NCBI RefSeq assembly: GCF_003325355.1 | Contig: NZ_CP030850.1 | Span: forward strand, 4,457,501 to 4,521,500 | Length of the DNA: 64,000 bases | Source: Runella rosea | Lineage (GTDB): Bacteria; Bacteroidota; Bacteroidia; Cytophagales; Spirosomataceae | Reading direction: 5' to 3' | Shown here: positions 19,509-28,780 of the stretch, in pieces | Position numbering within the stretch: position 1 is the first letter of the stretch | Layout: each line of letters starts with the position of its first letter | Translations under genes and position numbers: made by a program | Notes under the pieces: model-generated | Databases searched by the model: none | Told to the model about the DNA's origin: nothing | What the model saw: only the letters and a program-made list of their open reading frames with translations

Positions 19509-19558
19509 GTATTTGCGGGTTATTCAACTAATTATTTTCATGGCTTACTCTCTTATGA

Positions 19559-19945
19559 CTAACCTCGGCGATAGGGACGGTCAAATTTTTGATTGTGTTG
19601 GTGGGCCGCTAAACGTTGACGTTGCACGGGTGTCAAAACGGACCAAATTTCGCGTTGTTTTTCGTTTTCCAAACGCTGAATGTCTCGACCGCTGAGACGC
19701 CTTCCTTTCAGGATGCGGTCATAATGGTTCTCAATTCTTTTCAACTCATTCTCCTGCTTACGCGTCAGTTTTACGATGTTATCCAATCGGTTGATTTTCA
19801 GTTCTTCGTAGGCATTATCAATCCGAGGATTGTCGTATTGTGGCGCCTGGGTAGGACGTTGGTTTGGATATTGGCTGCGTTGGGCATTGACAGTTGCGAT
19901 GCTCAAAAGAGCGAAAGCGGCGATGGATAAGAGGGTCTTTTTCAT
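19559..19945 (-). CDS. Small secreted protein of unknown function
   Basis: A 128-residue protein with a clear signal peptide (MKKTLLSIAAFALLSIATVNA). The mature chain is rich in Arg, Gln and Asn and probably alpha-helical. It has a helical run NAYEELKINRLDNIVKLTRK and then LTPVQRQRLAAHQHNQKFD. The LTPxQxxxL element and overall size recall CpxP/Spy-type periplasmic proteins, but the similarity is too weak for assignment. It is convergent with the LolA-like gene and has no close operon partner. Upstream is a 437-bp region without a gene. Confidence 0.7.
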   Translation of the reverse strand: MKKTLLSIAAFALLSIATVNAQRSQYPNQRPTQAPQYDNPRIDNAYEELKINRLDNIVKLTRKQENELKRIENHYDRILKGRRLSGRDIQRLENEKQREIWSVLTPVQRQRLAAHQHNQKFDRPYRRG

Positions 19946-20382
19946 GGTTGCTGTTATTTGAATTGTTTGTTTTTTGTTGGTTTACGAAGGTTAGAACGAA
20001 ATTGAACCCTAACGTTTAACGCATATTTAGTTTAATCTACCAATCGACTCTTCTAGTAGATAGACTCAAAAAATGCACCGATGAGTGGAAATTTATTTTT
20101 TCTTCATCATCGCCTCAGATGCCGTATGAGTAATTGATTGATTATTAGTGAGAATCGTTTTATGCCCCTATAAAGCCGCTTTAATGACAACTTTTCCCGT
20201 TCTATTTCATTCACTATTGGCTACGCTTAACACAAGACCCATATTTGTACCCATATTTCGCTGTATAGTAGCCGAGTATGTCATTAAAAGTTATTAATAC
20301 AAACAGTCCGTAACGATGTATTCATGTGTAAGATGCATCAATGATAAATTTCAAATAAATAAACAATAAACCTATTAAAGCC
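19946..20382. other. Intergenic region, no gene seen (437 bp)
   Basis: The region lies between divergent genes and is AT-rich. I found no convincing ORF, RNA hairpin or operator. TAAATTTC at 20345-20352 is a one-mismatch -7 candidate for the cupin gene. Confidence 0.5.
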
Positions 20383-20940
20383 ATGAACTATTCATTGCCA
20401 CATACCATCGATAATTTCCTTGGTGAAAAATTAATTTTCAAGCGTATACTACACGAGTCAGACGGTGATGTCTTGATCGGTGAGAGTTTTGTGCAACCTG
20501 GCAGCGGCCCACCCATGCATACTCATTGGCTACAAGATGAAGGTTTTACGGTATTAAAAGGGCGAATTGGGTATCAAGTTGCAGGACAGCCGAAGCAGTA
20601 CGCAAATGCAGGGGAGTCGGTTGTGTTCAAACGCGGTACCCCTCACTGTTTTTGGAACGACGGCTCGGATATCTTGCACTGTGAAGGGTGGCTAAAGCCT
20701 GCCAACACCATTATGTTTTTTCTGAGTAGCATCTTTGCCGCCCAAAAAAAATCGGGCAAAGCCCAACCTGAAGTTTTTGATGCAGCTTATCTCATCACAC
20801 GTTATGCAAGCGAATATGAGATGAACGAAATACCAGTTTTTGTCAGGAAAGTTATTCTGCCAGTTGTGTATCGAATCGGTAAACTATTTAATAAATACGA
20901 ACATTTCAAAGATGCTCCCGAACCAGTGAAGTATCCGTAA
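20383..20940 (+). CDS. Cupin-domain protein
   Basis: A 185-residue cytosolic protein with a single cupin barrel. The first cupin motif is visible as PGSGPPMHTHWLQDEGFTVLKG (about residues 40-61; metal ligands His46 and His48 with a Glu at about 53). The second is GESVVFKRGTPHCFWNDG (about 75-92). The C-terminal third (about 110-185) is helical and includes a hydrophobic stretch (TIMFFLSSIFAAQ). No catalytic family can be assigned; such proteins range from sugar isomerases to small-molecule sensors. It is monocistronic and convergent with the orphan kinase gene that ends 52 bp away. Confidence 0.8.
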   Translation: MNYSLPHTIDNFLGEKLIFKRILHESDGDVLIGESFVQPGSGPPMHTHWLQDEGFTVLKGRIGYQVAGQPKQYANAGESVVFKRGTPHCFWNDGSDILHCEGWLKPANTIMFFLSSIFAAQKKSGKAQPEVFDAAYLITRYASEYEMNEIPVFVRKVILPVVYRIGKLFNKYEHFKDAPEPVKYP

Positions 20941-20992
20941 AACCGTCTAATTGGTTGCTAAATGAGTATCAAAGAAGTAGTTAAGTCGAGAG

Positions 20993-22042
20993 TTATACCA
21001 GTGGTAGGGTAACGCGAAATTCGCGCCCGTCATCCTCAATGATGGGCGCGGGTTGGCCCAACATGCGGTACTTGGTAAGGATGTTACTTAGTCCAACGCC
21101 GTTGCTCAACACCCGCGTAGATTTACGCTGTATGTTATTGCTGACCACAAGCCAGTTTGATTCGTCAAGATATAAATTGATGTTTAGCGGCTGTTCGGGC
21201 AATATGATGTTGTGCTTAACGGCGTTCTCAATCAGTAGTTGCAGCGTCAAGGGGGGAAGTTGCCGCTCTTCACCGTTGGATAGAATATTTGCTGTTAATA
21301 TTAGCGAGTCACCGTGGCGAGTTTTGAGCAAGTGATAGTAAGAGTTAAGAAAGTCCAGTTCTGCCGACAGTGGCACCAATGTTGCGTCGTTGCAACGGAG
21401 TAGATAGCGATACACCGAACTCAGTTCTTCACTAAATGTTTCGGCTTTCTGCGGATCTTCGCCGATTAGCGCGGTTAGTGAATTAAGGCTGTTGAACAAA
21501 AAGTGTGGATTAACTTGCTGGCGCAGCGCATCTAATTCAGTTTGCATCTTTGCCTTTTTGAGGTCCTCGGCATCTGTCAGGGCTAATCGATACAGTTTCA
21601 GATAGTAAATGACCTCGTAGACGCCGCCGACAATAAAGGCAAACGAAATGGCCATGGCGATATGGGTCAGATACACGCGGTGAGTTGGGTCTGCAACCAG
21701 GCCTGTTGGGTCAATTTGGCTGAGTCCCCAAGTTTCTATAGGCTGTATCAAAGAGGTTAGCAACGCATAACCGATAAACGTAAGTAGAACGCGCCGACCA
21801 GTATTATCAATCTGAAAATAGTTGGCTCGTGCTTGGAATACCCACCAACGCAATAACTCCCAACTTAAGCCTGTCGATATCAGCCCCCAACCAAAGGTGA
21901 GCCATACCAATGACCAATTAAATCCGTACTCACGTATATAGAAGAATACAAACGGTAAAACAGCCACCGGAACACCGATGATCCGAAACCATTTGTCGTT
22001 GGGTTTAGCACGTTGAGAATCGTCGGTAGTTATTGTTTGCAC
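20993..22042 (-). CDS. Orphan LytS/YehU-type sensor histidine kinase (GTG start)
   Basis: A 349-residue protein. The start is GTG at 22042; there is no in-frame ATG before the first membrane helix, so GTG is the best choice. Four membrane helices lie at about 25-160, then a short coiled coil (DAEDLKKAKMQTELDALRQQ). The phospho-acceptor His is in VNPHFLFNSLNSL, the N-box is LLIENAVKHN and the G-box is GVGLSNILTKYRML. Unlike the kinase at 10641, no LytTR response regulator is adjacent: upstream is a methyltransferase and downstream a convergent cupin gene. It may signal to the LytTR regulator at 11725 or to one outside the window. Confidence 0.88.
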   Translation of the reverse strand: MQTITTDDSQRAKPNDKWFRIIGVPVAVLPFVFFYIREYGFNWSLVWLTFGWGLISTGLSWELLRWWVFQARANYFQIDNTGRRVLLTFIGYALLTSLIQPIETWGLSQIDPTGLVADPTHRVYLTHIAMAISFAFIVGGVYEVIYYLKLYRLALTDAEDLKKAKMQTELDALRQQVNPHFLFNSLNSLTALIGEDPQKAETFSEELSSVYRYLLRCNDATLVPLSAELDFLNSYYHLLKTRHGDSLILTANILSNGEERQLPPLTLQLLIENAVKHNIILPEQPLNINLYLDESNWLVVSNNIQRKSTRVLSNGVGLSNILTKYRMLGQPAPIIEDDGREFRVTLPLV

Positions 22043-22164
22043 ACCAAATTAAAATAGAGAATGTTATGGTAAAAATACAAATTTTGGGATGATTGGCAAA
22101 GCTCTAAGGACCTTAAAAACACGAAATCATAAATGGCGCGTGCGTTAGGCAATTTTTGTTAAAT

Positions 22165-22785
22165 CTAAGCTGTCTTTTGTACAAAAAAGAATGTATGCCC
22201 ATTGGTTCCTTCGGGCACAAAGCGACGGTCAATAATCGTAAACCCAGTTTTAATAAACCAAGATTGATACTTGGCCGCATCCGCTTGACTCCAGTACATA
22301 AGCGTACCAGATTCAATCCAGTTCGCTTCTGTGCCTGTCCACTCATCAGCCCCTACAACACACAGAAAATAGCCATTGGGCTTAAGCCATTGATAGATAG
22401 CGTTAATTAACGTAACTTGCTCAACTAAAGGAACATGAATAAGCGAATACAGCGCAATAATCCCTTCAAACGAAGAGGAAGGTAAGCTCAGTGTGGACAT
22501 ATCGGCAGCCTCAAAGTGAGCACTGGGAACATTGATGCGGGCCAGTTCGATTTGTACGGGAGAAATGTCTATTCCCAAGTACTCAAAATCTTGGCTTAGA
22601 AAACGAGCCGTCGGAATCCCGTCGGCACAACCCAATTCAAGAACGTTGGCTTTCGACGGTAAACGTTGGGTTAATTCGGTTAGCCAATCAATATACCGCT
22701 CTGGATTTGTATTTTCATAGTGTGCGCGGTAGCGACTGCCTAATCGGTCATAGCCTTGTTGTACAATGTGTTTAGGATTTTCCAT
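22165..22785 (-). CDS. Class I SAM-dependent methyltransferase
   Basis: A 206-residue cytosolic enzyme. Motif I is VLELGCADGIPTARFL (about 50-65); motif II is the acidic end of YLGIDISPVQIELAR (about 70-85). Next come AADMSTLSLPSSSFEGIIALY (motifs III/IV) and WLKPNGYFLCVV. This is a Methyltransf_11/25-type fold. The aromatic insertion GADEWTGTEANWIESGTLMYWS is in the substrate-binding part and gives no clue to the substrate. The gene is 122 bp upstream of the orphan kinase on the same strand, possibly in one transcript. The stop of P5 lies 95 bp upstream. Confidence 0.85.
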   Translation of the reverse strand: MENPKHIVQQGYDRLGSRYRAHYENTNPERYIDWLTELTQRLPSKANVLELGCADGIPTARFLSQDFEYLGIDISPVQIELARINVPSAHFEAADMSTLSLPSSSFEGIIALYSLIHVPLVEQVTLINAIYQWLKPNGYFLCVVGADEWTGTEANWIESGTLMYWSQADAAKYQSWFIKTGFTIIDRRFVPEGTNGHTFFFVQKTA

Positions 22786-22879
22786 GACATGATACGTTTG
22801 TGAATTTCCTTATACCAATTTTATCGGCAAGCGTTGCTTCTTCTCTTTTCCCTGGGCTCCGTTTTTCTTTTCCCAAACT

Positions 22880-25504
22880 TTACTCCGTTTTTAAACTTTT
22901 CACGGGATTCATTAACGCGGCTTTGATGGCTTGAAAACTAACTGTTAACAACGTGATGGCTAACGCACCTGCGCCCGAAACTATAAAGACCCACCAACTT
23001 ATGTCGGTGTGGTATTCATATTTTTGAACCCAATTATCCATGAAATAATAAGCGATTGGAGAAGAAATCAAGCAGGAAATAATGACCAAGAGTACAAAGT
23101 CTTTGGAAAGTAATCCCCACAAATTGGTCACTGATGCGCCCAATACTTTGCGGACGCCGATCTCTTTGGTGCGCTGTTCGGCTACAAAAGAGGCCAATCC
23201 AAATAGTCCAAGACACGAAATGAAGATGGCGAGCATGGCAAAGAAGGTAGCCAATTTGCCGATGCGCTCTTCATCGCTGAATTTCTTAGCATATTCTTCA
23301 TCTGCAAATTTGTATTCAAACGGAGCCGAAGGGTTGTGTTTTTTGAAAACGGTTTCGAGTTTAGCCAACGCCTCTCGGGAACTGATGGCGGGATTGATTT
23401 TGATATTAATCACGCCGACGTCATTGTAATCCAATACAAAGGAAGTGCGGAAAACAGGGCTATACGGCGACTGCATCACTAAATCTTTCACTACGCCGAT
23501 GACTTGAAAAGATTTTTCGTTGATCTTTACGATTTCTCCGATAGGCTTTTTGAGACCCATAAATTTGACGGCCGTTTCGTTCAAAATAATTCCCGAAGAA
23601 TCCGTTGCGAATTCTCTCGAAAAATCGCGGCCTTCTTTAAACTCCCAGCCGATGGTTTTCCCGAAGTCATGTGTGACCGATACGGCTGCAAAATTTCCTT
23701 GAATGGAAGGGTCTTTGCCGCGCCAATCGTAACCGTTGTTGATTGCCCAAATGGAAGTGATGGGACTGGACGACTCAGACATTTCAGTGACGGCACCTGT
23801 TTTCAACAGATCATTTCGGAGTACATCGTAGTGGCCCGTCAAGTCAGGTGTATTGATCGGCACCGTTAATAATCCGTCACGGCTATAGCCGATAGGCCGG
23901 CTTTTGGCATATTGGATTTGACGGAAAACAACGATGGTGCCGATGATTAAAGTAACAGAAACCGTAAACTGCACAACGACCAGTACTTTGCGAGGCACCG
24001 CCGCAAAACGTCCTGCCCGAAAAGTGCCTTTCAGCACTTTAATGGGTTGAAACGAAGATAGATACAAAGCAGGATAACTACCCGCGATTAAGCCGGTTAA
24101 TAGGGTGAACCCAATTCCCAAAAGCCAAAACAGCGGATTAGACCACAAAATGAACATTTTTTTGTCGGCAACTTCATTGAACGCGGGTAAAATAAGCTGT
24201 ACTAGTAGCAAAGACAACAAAAAAGCAACGATAACCACGAGCAATGATTCGCTAAAAAATTGGTTGATCAACTGTCCCCGTACCGAGCCGACCGCTTTAC
24301 GAATGCCCACCTCTTTGGCGCGTTTTTCGCTGCGGGCTGTGCTCAAATTCATAAAATTGATGCAGGCCAACAATAGTACAAAGGCACCGATAATGCCAAA
24401 CAACCATACAAATTCGATGCGTCCGCCAGTATTTATTCCGTTTTTAAACGCTGAATACAAATGCCATTTCGACATTGGATGCAGGAAAACGACTGGTTTG
24501 AACGCTTTTTCTTCAGGACGAATTTTGTTAAATTTAACATTTTTGATTTTTGCTGAAACCTGAACCAGGTCGGATTGACTGGCCAATTGGGCGTAGGTTT
24601 GGGTAAAATTACTTCGCCACGGATTGGTATTTTCTCTGATCCACGGATTGTTGTCGAGGTATAAGTCCCAAGGCAAAATGAATGACAAGTCCTTAAAATC
24701 GGAATTGTAAGGCAAATCTTGATACACACCCGTCACTTTTACGTTCAGTTTGTTATCTACTTTCATGATCTTACCAACGGGATCAGTCTCGCCGAAATAC
24801 GCTTTGGCTGTCGATTCCGAAAGCAAAACGGAATTCATCTCTTTCAGGCCCGACCGCGTTCCTTTGAGCATTTTCAGGCTTAGCATTTCGGTAATGGCCG
24901 GTTCAAAGTAGTTGCCAGTTTTGGTCAGTTTTTTCTCCTCAAAAGTCAGCAGGTGCTCACCCGTCCACGACGACATAACGATGTATTTGAAATCACTGCC
25001 GTATTGAGCGCGTATTTCATCGCCCATCAAGTACGGATTCGCAGTTTGGGTATTGATCTCACCATCAAACGTTTGGTGTTGCATGACTTGGGCGATGCGT
25101 TCGTAATTTTGGAAAGATTTGTTGTACGACAATTCATCGTAAATCCATAAACCAATCAGCATGGCTACGGCCATGCCGGTTGCCAAACCGAAAATGTTGA
25201 TGAATGAGTAACCTTTGTGTTTTAGCAGGTTACGAAGAGCGATTTTGAAATAGTTTCGGAGCATGGTTGGGCTGTATAAATAGGTTTTAGGGTATTTACT
25301 TGGTTTACGTTTAATGTATCTTGGTTTGATAAATCCCAGCACTTCCCACCAATAAAACCATTTGGCGCGATGCTCTCCGATGCGTTTGACTTGGTATTCA
25401 AACTCTTCGTGCAAGTCTCCCTGAATGTATTCCAATAAATGAGGTGCGCAGAACCATTCAAGAAGACGGTCAGCTAAGAGCGGCGGTTTGCTTTGGGTTG
25501 GCAT
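22880..25504 (-). CDS. P5: prefix-domain MacB/FtsX-type ABC permease
   Basis: The frame opens at 25537, but the ATG at 25504 (MPTQSKPPLLADRLLEWFCA) is preferred because it aligns with the start of P6; this gives 874 residues. An N-terminal cytosolic prefix of about 80 residues (HLLEYIQGDLHEEFEYQVKR, then WEVLGFIKPRYIKRK) is of the type called permease prefix domain 2. A linker ending TYLYSPT leads into the standard leader MLRNYFKIALRNLLKHKG and the eight-helix permease. It belongs to the GLWIYDELSYNK subgroup with P8, P12 and P13; the coupling motifs are KEVGIRKAVGS and KEIGVRKVLGAS. It is the second permease of the PadR1-P6-P5 operon, 49 bp after P6. Confidence 0.92.
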   Translation of the reverse strand: MPTQSKPPLLADRLLEWFCAPHLLEYIQGDLHEEFEYQVKRIGEHRAKWFYWWEVLGFIKPRYIKRKPSKYPKTYLYSPTMLRNYFKIALRNLLKHKGYSFINIFGLATGMAVAMLIGLWIYDELSYNKSFQNYERIAQVMQHQTFDGEINTQTANPYLMGDEIRAQYGSDFKYIVMSSWTGEHLLTFEEKKLTKTGNYFEPAITEMLSLKMLKGTRSGLKEMNSVLLSESTAKAYFGETDPVGKIMKVDNKLNVKVTGVYQDLPYNSDFKDLSFILPWDLYLDNNPWIRENTNPWRSNFTQTYAQLASQSDLVQVSAKIKNVKFNKIRPEEKAFKPVVFLHPMSKWHLYSAFKNGINTGGRIEFVWLFGIIGAFVLLLACINFMNLSTARSEKRAKEVGIRKAVGSVRGQLINQFFSESLLVVIVAFLLSLLLVQLILPAFNEVADKKMFILWSNPLFWLLGIGFTLLTGLIAGSYPALYLSSFQPIKVLKGTFRAGRFAAVPRKVLVVVQFTVSVTLIIGTIVVFRQIQYAKSRPIGYSRDGLLTVPINTPDLTGHYDVLRNDLLKTGAVTEMSESSSPITSIWAINNGYDWRGKDPSIQGNFAAVSVTHDFGKTIGWEFKEGRDFSREFATDSSGIILNETAVKFMGLKKPIGEIVKINEKSFQVIGVVKDLVMQSPYSPVFRTSFVLDYNDVGVINIKINPAISSREALAKLETVFKKHNPSAPFEYKFADEEYAKKFSDEERIGKLATFFAMLAIFISCLGLFGLASFVAEQRTKEIGVRKVLGASVTNLWGLLSKDFVLLVIISCLISSPIAYYFMDNWVQKYEYHTDISWWVFIVSGAGALAITLLTVSFQAIKAALMNPVKSLKTE

Positions 25505-25523
25505 GATACAATTATGTTGGCAA

Positions 25524-25550
25524 GGGGGCGGACGCAAGGCCCGCCCCTAC
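25524..25550. repeat. REP-like palindrome (inverse orientation)
   Basis: GGGGGCGGACGCAAGGCCCG followed by CCCCTAC is the reverse-orientation copy of the element at 29644-29670. It fills most of the 49-bp gap between P6 and P5. Confidence 0.6.
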
Positions 25551-25553
25551 AAT

Positions 25554-28172
25554 TTATTCGGTTTTTAAACTCTTCACAGGATTCATCAAAGCAGTTTTGA
25601 TCGCTTGGAAACTTACCGTCAACAAAGAAATTCCAATGGCCAAAATGCCCGCCACGGCAAAAATCCACCATTCGATACCAATGCGGTACTCAAAATCCTG
25701 TAACCAATGATTCAGGCCGTAGTGGGCCAAAGGAAACGCAATGCCGTTGGCGATTAACACCAATTTGATGAAATCTTTCGATAACAAACCAGTGATGTTG
25801 GTAATGGAAGCGCCCATTACTTTTCGAATACCAATTTCTTTGATGCGTTGCTCAGCAGTGAAAGTAGCCAAACCAAACAAACCCAAGCAGGCAATCAAAA
25901 TCGCAAGAATAGAAAAGCTTAGAAGCAGTTTTCCAGTGCGTTGCTCAATGGCATATTGGCGTCCCAAATCTTCATTGACAAACCCGTAACTGAACGGCTG
26001 ATTAGGCTCAAATTTTTTATAGATTCGAGCAATGTCTGCCAATGCGCGTTGTGTTTGGTCGGGACGTGTTTTGACCAACAGATTGAAATAACTTTCTTTA
26101 GGGCGAAAACGGACAATGAACGGCTCAATTTTAACATTCATCGGACGGAAATGAAAGTCGCGTAAAACACCTACAATTTCTCCGTCCAAGCCCCAAAAAT
26201 TTACTTTTTTTCCAAGTGCTTTTTGAGGTGTCCAACCCATGCGTTTGGCAGCGGTTTCGTTGATGAGATAGGTGCCGAACTTGTTACTTGTGTCGCTTGC
26301 TATGGCGGTAGAGAAGTTACGCCCAGCGGCCAGCGCCATGCCGGTTGTTTTTAAGAAATCGGCGTCAACGTTCATTTGAGTGATCAAAAATTCATCTTTG
26401 GGCGTCTTTCCGGCCCATTCGATATACGAAGTATTTTGCATGTTGACCAATGTACTTGTAGTAGCCGAAACCGATGCAATACTGCTCTGCTTTGTCAGTA
26501 ACACTTTCAGCGTCATGGCTTTTTGGCGGACATCGCCTTTTAGACGAACATAGAGTAACTGTTCTTTATCAAAACCTAATTTTTTGTTTTGCATGAATTG
26601 CAATTGCTGGTATAATCCCACCGTGCCGATGATCAAAACGATCGACATCACAAACTGGGTCACGACCAATGTTTTCCGAAAACCCGCACCTGATTTTTTA
26701 TCAAAAATACCTTTCAACACGCTGACGGGACGGAAAGAGGAAAGGTAAAAAGCGGGATATAATCCGGTCAAAAAGCTGATAAAGAGTAACACACCGACCA
26801 TAGAAACCCAAAAAAGCGGCTGTTGGAAAGGCACGGCCATTACTTTACCAGACAATTCGTTGAAAAAAGGCATCAATGAATGAAGCAATACCAATCCAAC
26901 GCCCATTGCCAAGCTGGTCATTAACAACGACTCGCCCCAAAACTGGGCAATGAGGCTGGAGCGTAAAGCGCCCACGCTTTTGCGGACGCCTACTTCGCGG
27001 GCTCGTTGGGTAGCTCGTGCAGTGGATAAATTGATAAAATTAAAGAGCGCAATGAGCAACACAATCAACCCGACGATCACGAAAATACGAACGTAGCGGA
27101 TGTTGCCGTGTTTGCCCCAATCGGTGCCGAAATCGAAGTCAGAATAAAGGTGAATATCACGCAAGGGCTGTAGTAAAAGCGGCGTTTCGTTGCCTTTATC
27201 ATATTTTTTTAGCTGTCCTGCCAGTTTCTGACTGAAAACGGATGCGTCGGCATCGGGTCTGATTTTGAGGTAGGTATGATAATTATTGCTGCTCCAAGTG
27301 TAACTCCATTTATCATTCAATTCAAAGTATTTTAAGGGCAATAATACATCAAATTGAATGTGAGAACGCGCTGGCGAATTTTCAACAATGCCCGACAACC
27401 GAAGCGGGCGCTCTTGATTATAGTGGATGGTTTTTCCTAAAACGGATTGCGCTCGCCAATCTTTGCCAAAAAAATGCTCAGCAACGGCTTCACTGATTAC
27501 GATTTCGTCGGGCGATGATAAAACTGTTTGCGGATTCCCTTTCAAGAGTTTGAACCCAAAAAACGATAAAAAAGAAGGATCTACCACGCGCATGGCTTCG
27601 GGTTCCACCGCCGTTTGTTGGTATTGAAGCAGTCCCGACCAAGCCCCGACGCGGACCGTCTCGGTAATTTCGGGAAAATCATTTTTAAGTGCGGGAGCCA
27701 ATGGGCCGGGTGTTACGGCAACGTCATAAAGTCCGGTGGCCTGTTTTTGCCTTTCCGTCAGTCGATACGTCTGTTCAAATTGCGGCACGGCGCGGTCGTA
27801 TTGGTATTCGTCCCATACGTATAGTCCAATGGCCAGACAGCAGACCAGCCCAAAGGCCAATCCGGAGATATTGATGAGTGAAAACGTACGGTTTTTAAGG
27901 AGATTTCGAACCGCAATTTTGAAATAGTTTTGTAACATATCGGGGCTGTATGAATAGGTTGTTGGATATTTTTGAGGGAGGCGTTTGAGGTAGCGCGGTT
28001 TGATAAATCCCAGCACTTCCCGCCAATAAAACCACTGCGCACCTCGTAGGCCGATGCGTTTGACTTGGAAAGCAAACTCTTCGTGGAGGTCGCCTTGAAT
28101 GTCTTCCAACAAATGGGGAGCGCAAAACCATTTGAGTAGCTTATCGGCTAAGATGGGCGGTTGGGTTTTCAT
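25554..28172 (-). CDS. P6: prefix-domain MacB/FtsX-type ABC permease
   Basis: An 872-residue protein. The cytosolic prefix (1-85: PPILADKLLKWFCAPHLLED, then IQGDLHEEFAFQVKRIGLRG) is about two-thirds identical by eye to that of P5. The linker TYSYSPD precedes MLQNYFKIAVRNLLKNR and the permease core, and the first coupling loop reads REVGVRKSVGA. It differs from P5 in the core, where it has LYVWDEYQYDRAVPQFEQTY, so the shared prefix sits on divergent permease bodies. It starts 14 bp after the stop of PadR1, so translation is probably coupled within the PadR1-P6-P5 operon. No ATPase is encoded nearby. The end is KTALMNPVKSLKTE. Confidence 0.92.
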   Translation of the reverse strand: MKTQPPILADKLLKWFCAPHLLEDIQGDLHEEFAFQVKRIGLRGAQWFYWREVLGFIKPRYLKRLPQKYPTTYSYSPDMLQNYFKIAVRNLLKNRTFSLINISGLAFGLVCCLAIGLYVWDEYQYDRAVPQFEQTYRLTERQKQATGLYDVAVTPGPLAPALKNDFPEITETVRVGAWSGLLQYQQTAVEPEAMRVVDPSFLSFFGFKLLKGNPQTVLSSPDEIVISEAVAEHFFGKDWRAQSVLGKTIHYNQERPLRLSGIVENSPARSHIQFDVLLPLKYFELNDKWSYTWSSNNYHTYLKIRPDADASVFSQKLAGQLKKYDKGNETPLLLQPLRDIHLYSDFDFGTDWGKHGNIRYVRIFVIVGLIVLLIALFNFINLSTARATQRAREVGVRKSVGALRSSLIAQFWGESLLMTSLAMGVGLVLLHSLMPFFNELSGKVMAVPFQQPLFWVSMVGVLLFISFLTGLYPAFYLSSFRPVSVLKGIFDKKSGAGFRKTLVVTQFVMSIVLIIGTVGLYQQLQFMQNKKLGFDKEQLLYVRLKGDVRQKAMTLKVLLTKQSSIASVSATTSTLVNMQNTSYIEWAGKTPKDEFLITQMNVDADFLKTTGMALAAGRNFSTAIASDTSNKFGTYLINETAAKRMGWTPQKALGKKVNFWGLDGEIVGVLRDFHFRPMNVKIEPFIVRFRPKESYFNLLVKTRPDQTQRALADIARIYKKFEPNQPFSYGFVNEDLGRQYAIEQRTGKLLLSFSILAILIACLGLFGLATFTAEQRIKEIGIRKVMGASITNITGLLSKDFIKLVLIANGIAFPLAHYGLNHWLQDFEYRIGIEWWIFAVAGILAIGISLLTVSFQAIKTALMNPVKSLKTE

Positions 28173-28186
28173 GCGTCAAGGTTAGT

Positions 28187-28519
28187 TTAAACCGATAATT
28201 TCAATGGATTCGTCAGTCGGCTCCAAAAACTGACCCGCACTTCCTGAATTTCCTGCAACGTGCGGTGGCCATAGGCCGTGACTGAAAACAGGCGTTTGCG
28301 ACGGCCGCCGCGCTCGTTGGTAGGTTCGCCCATTTCCGATCGAACCATTCCTTTTTCTTCCAGACGTTGCAAGGCCGAATGCACCTGATTCAGACGCACA
28401 CTGCGGCCCGTCTGTTCAATGATTTCGTGCATCAGTGCTACGCCATAGGCTTGGCCATCCAGCACAGCAACGGTCAGTAAAATGATTTCTTCAAATTCTC
28501 CCAGATACGTCCGTTTCAT
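28187..28519 (-). CDS. PadR1: PadR-family transcriptional regulator
   Basis: A 110-residue winged-helix regulator: MKRTYLGEFEEIILLTVAVL (helix 1), QAYGVALMHEIIEQTGRSV, the recognition region LNQVHSALQRLEEKGMVRSE, and a basic wing NERGGRRKRLFSVT. It lacks the long C-terminal dimerisation domain of classic PadR, as in the short PadR-s2 group. It heads the PadR1-P6-P5 operon, which has a strong -24/-12 element at 28547-28563. PadR proteins are usually ligand-releasable repressors, so autoregulation of this operon on top of sigma-54 activation is a reasonable inference. It is a close paralogue of the protein at 44080-44418. Confidence 0.9.
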   Translation of the reverse strand: MKRTYLGEFEEIILLTVAVLDGQAYGVALMHEIIEQTGRSVRLNQVHSALQRLEEKGMVRSEMGEPTNERGGRRKRLFSVTAYGHRTLQEIQEVRVSFWSRLTNPLKLSV

Positions 28520-28546
28520 TGGTTTGCATTATTTCTATTTTTGCTG

Positions 28547-28563
28547 AGCAAATAGTTTGCCAT
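28547..28563 (-). promoter_or_regulatory. Predicted sigma-54 promoter for the PadR1-P6-P5 operon
   Basis: The minus-strand 17-mer ATGGCAAACTATTTGCT has TGGCA at -24 and TTGC at -12 with correct spacing, the best consensus match in the window. Fourteen consecutive bases, TGGCAAACTATTTG, are identical to the PadR2 promoter at 44449-44465. It lies 28 bp upstream of the ATG. Confidence 0.8.
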
Positions 28564-28627
28564 TGAAAAATATTGTTGTTAAATAATTGATTATTATGGT
28601 TTTATAAAAATAGAACGATTGTATTGA

Positions 28628-28665
28628 TTGTCCATAATCGGACAACTTTGTACGCTTTAGGACAG
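28628..28665. promoter_or_regulatory. Paired activator sites upstream of PadR1-P6-P5
   Basis: TTGTCC-ATAATC-GGACAA (28628-28645, a perfect inverted repeat) and TTGTAC-GCTTTA-GGACAG (28648-28665) have centres 20 bp apart. They lie 76 and 96 bp from the -24 GG, about one helical turn further out than at most other units. Confidence 0.75.
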
Positions 28666-28780
28666 CAGGAGCAGTAGAAATCTTCTTGCGTCCATCGCGA
28701 TTCTATAGCGTCTATTGTGGTTAAAGACATTTTCCAAAGGGTAAAGCGGGGTAAAGCCTTCCTTTTGTCGAAAACAAATC

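Noticed and set aside
28717-28733. Possible plus-strand sigma-54 promoter for the TIM-barrel gene, using the PadR1 activator sites
   Set aside because: A GG occurs exactly 63 bp from the second repeat, but the surrounding bases (GTGGTTAAAGACATTTT) lack the TGGCA and TTG cores.
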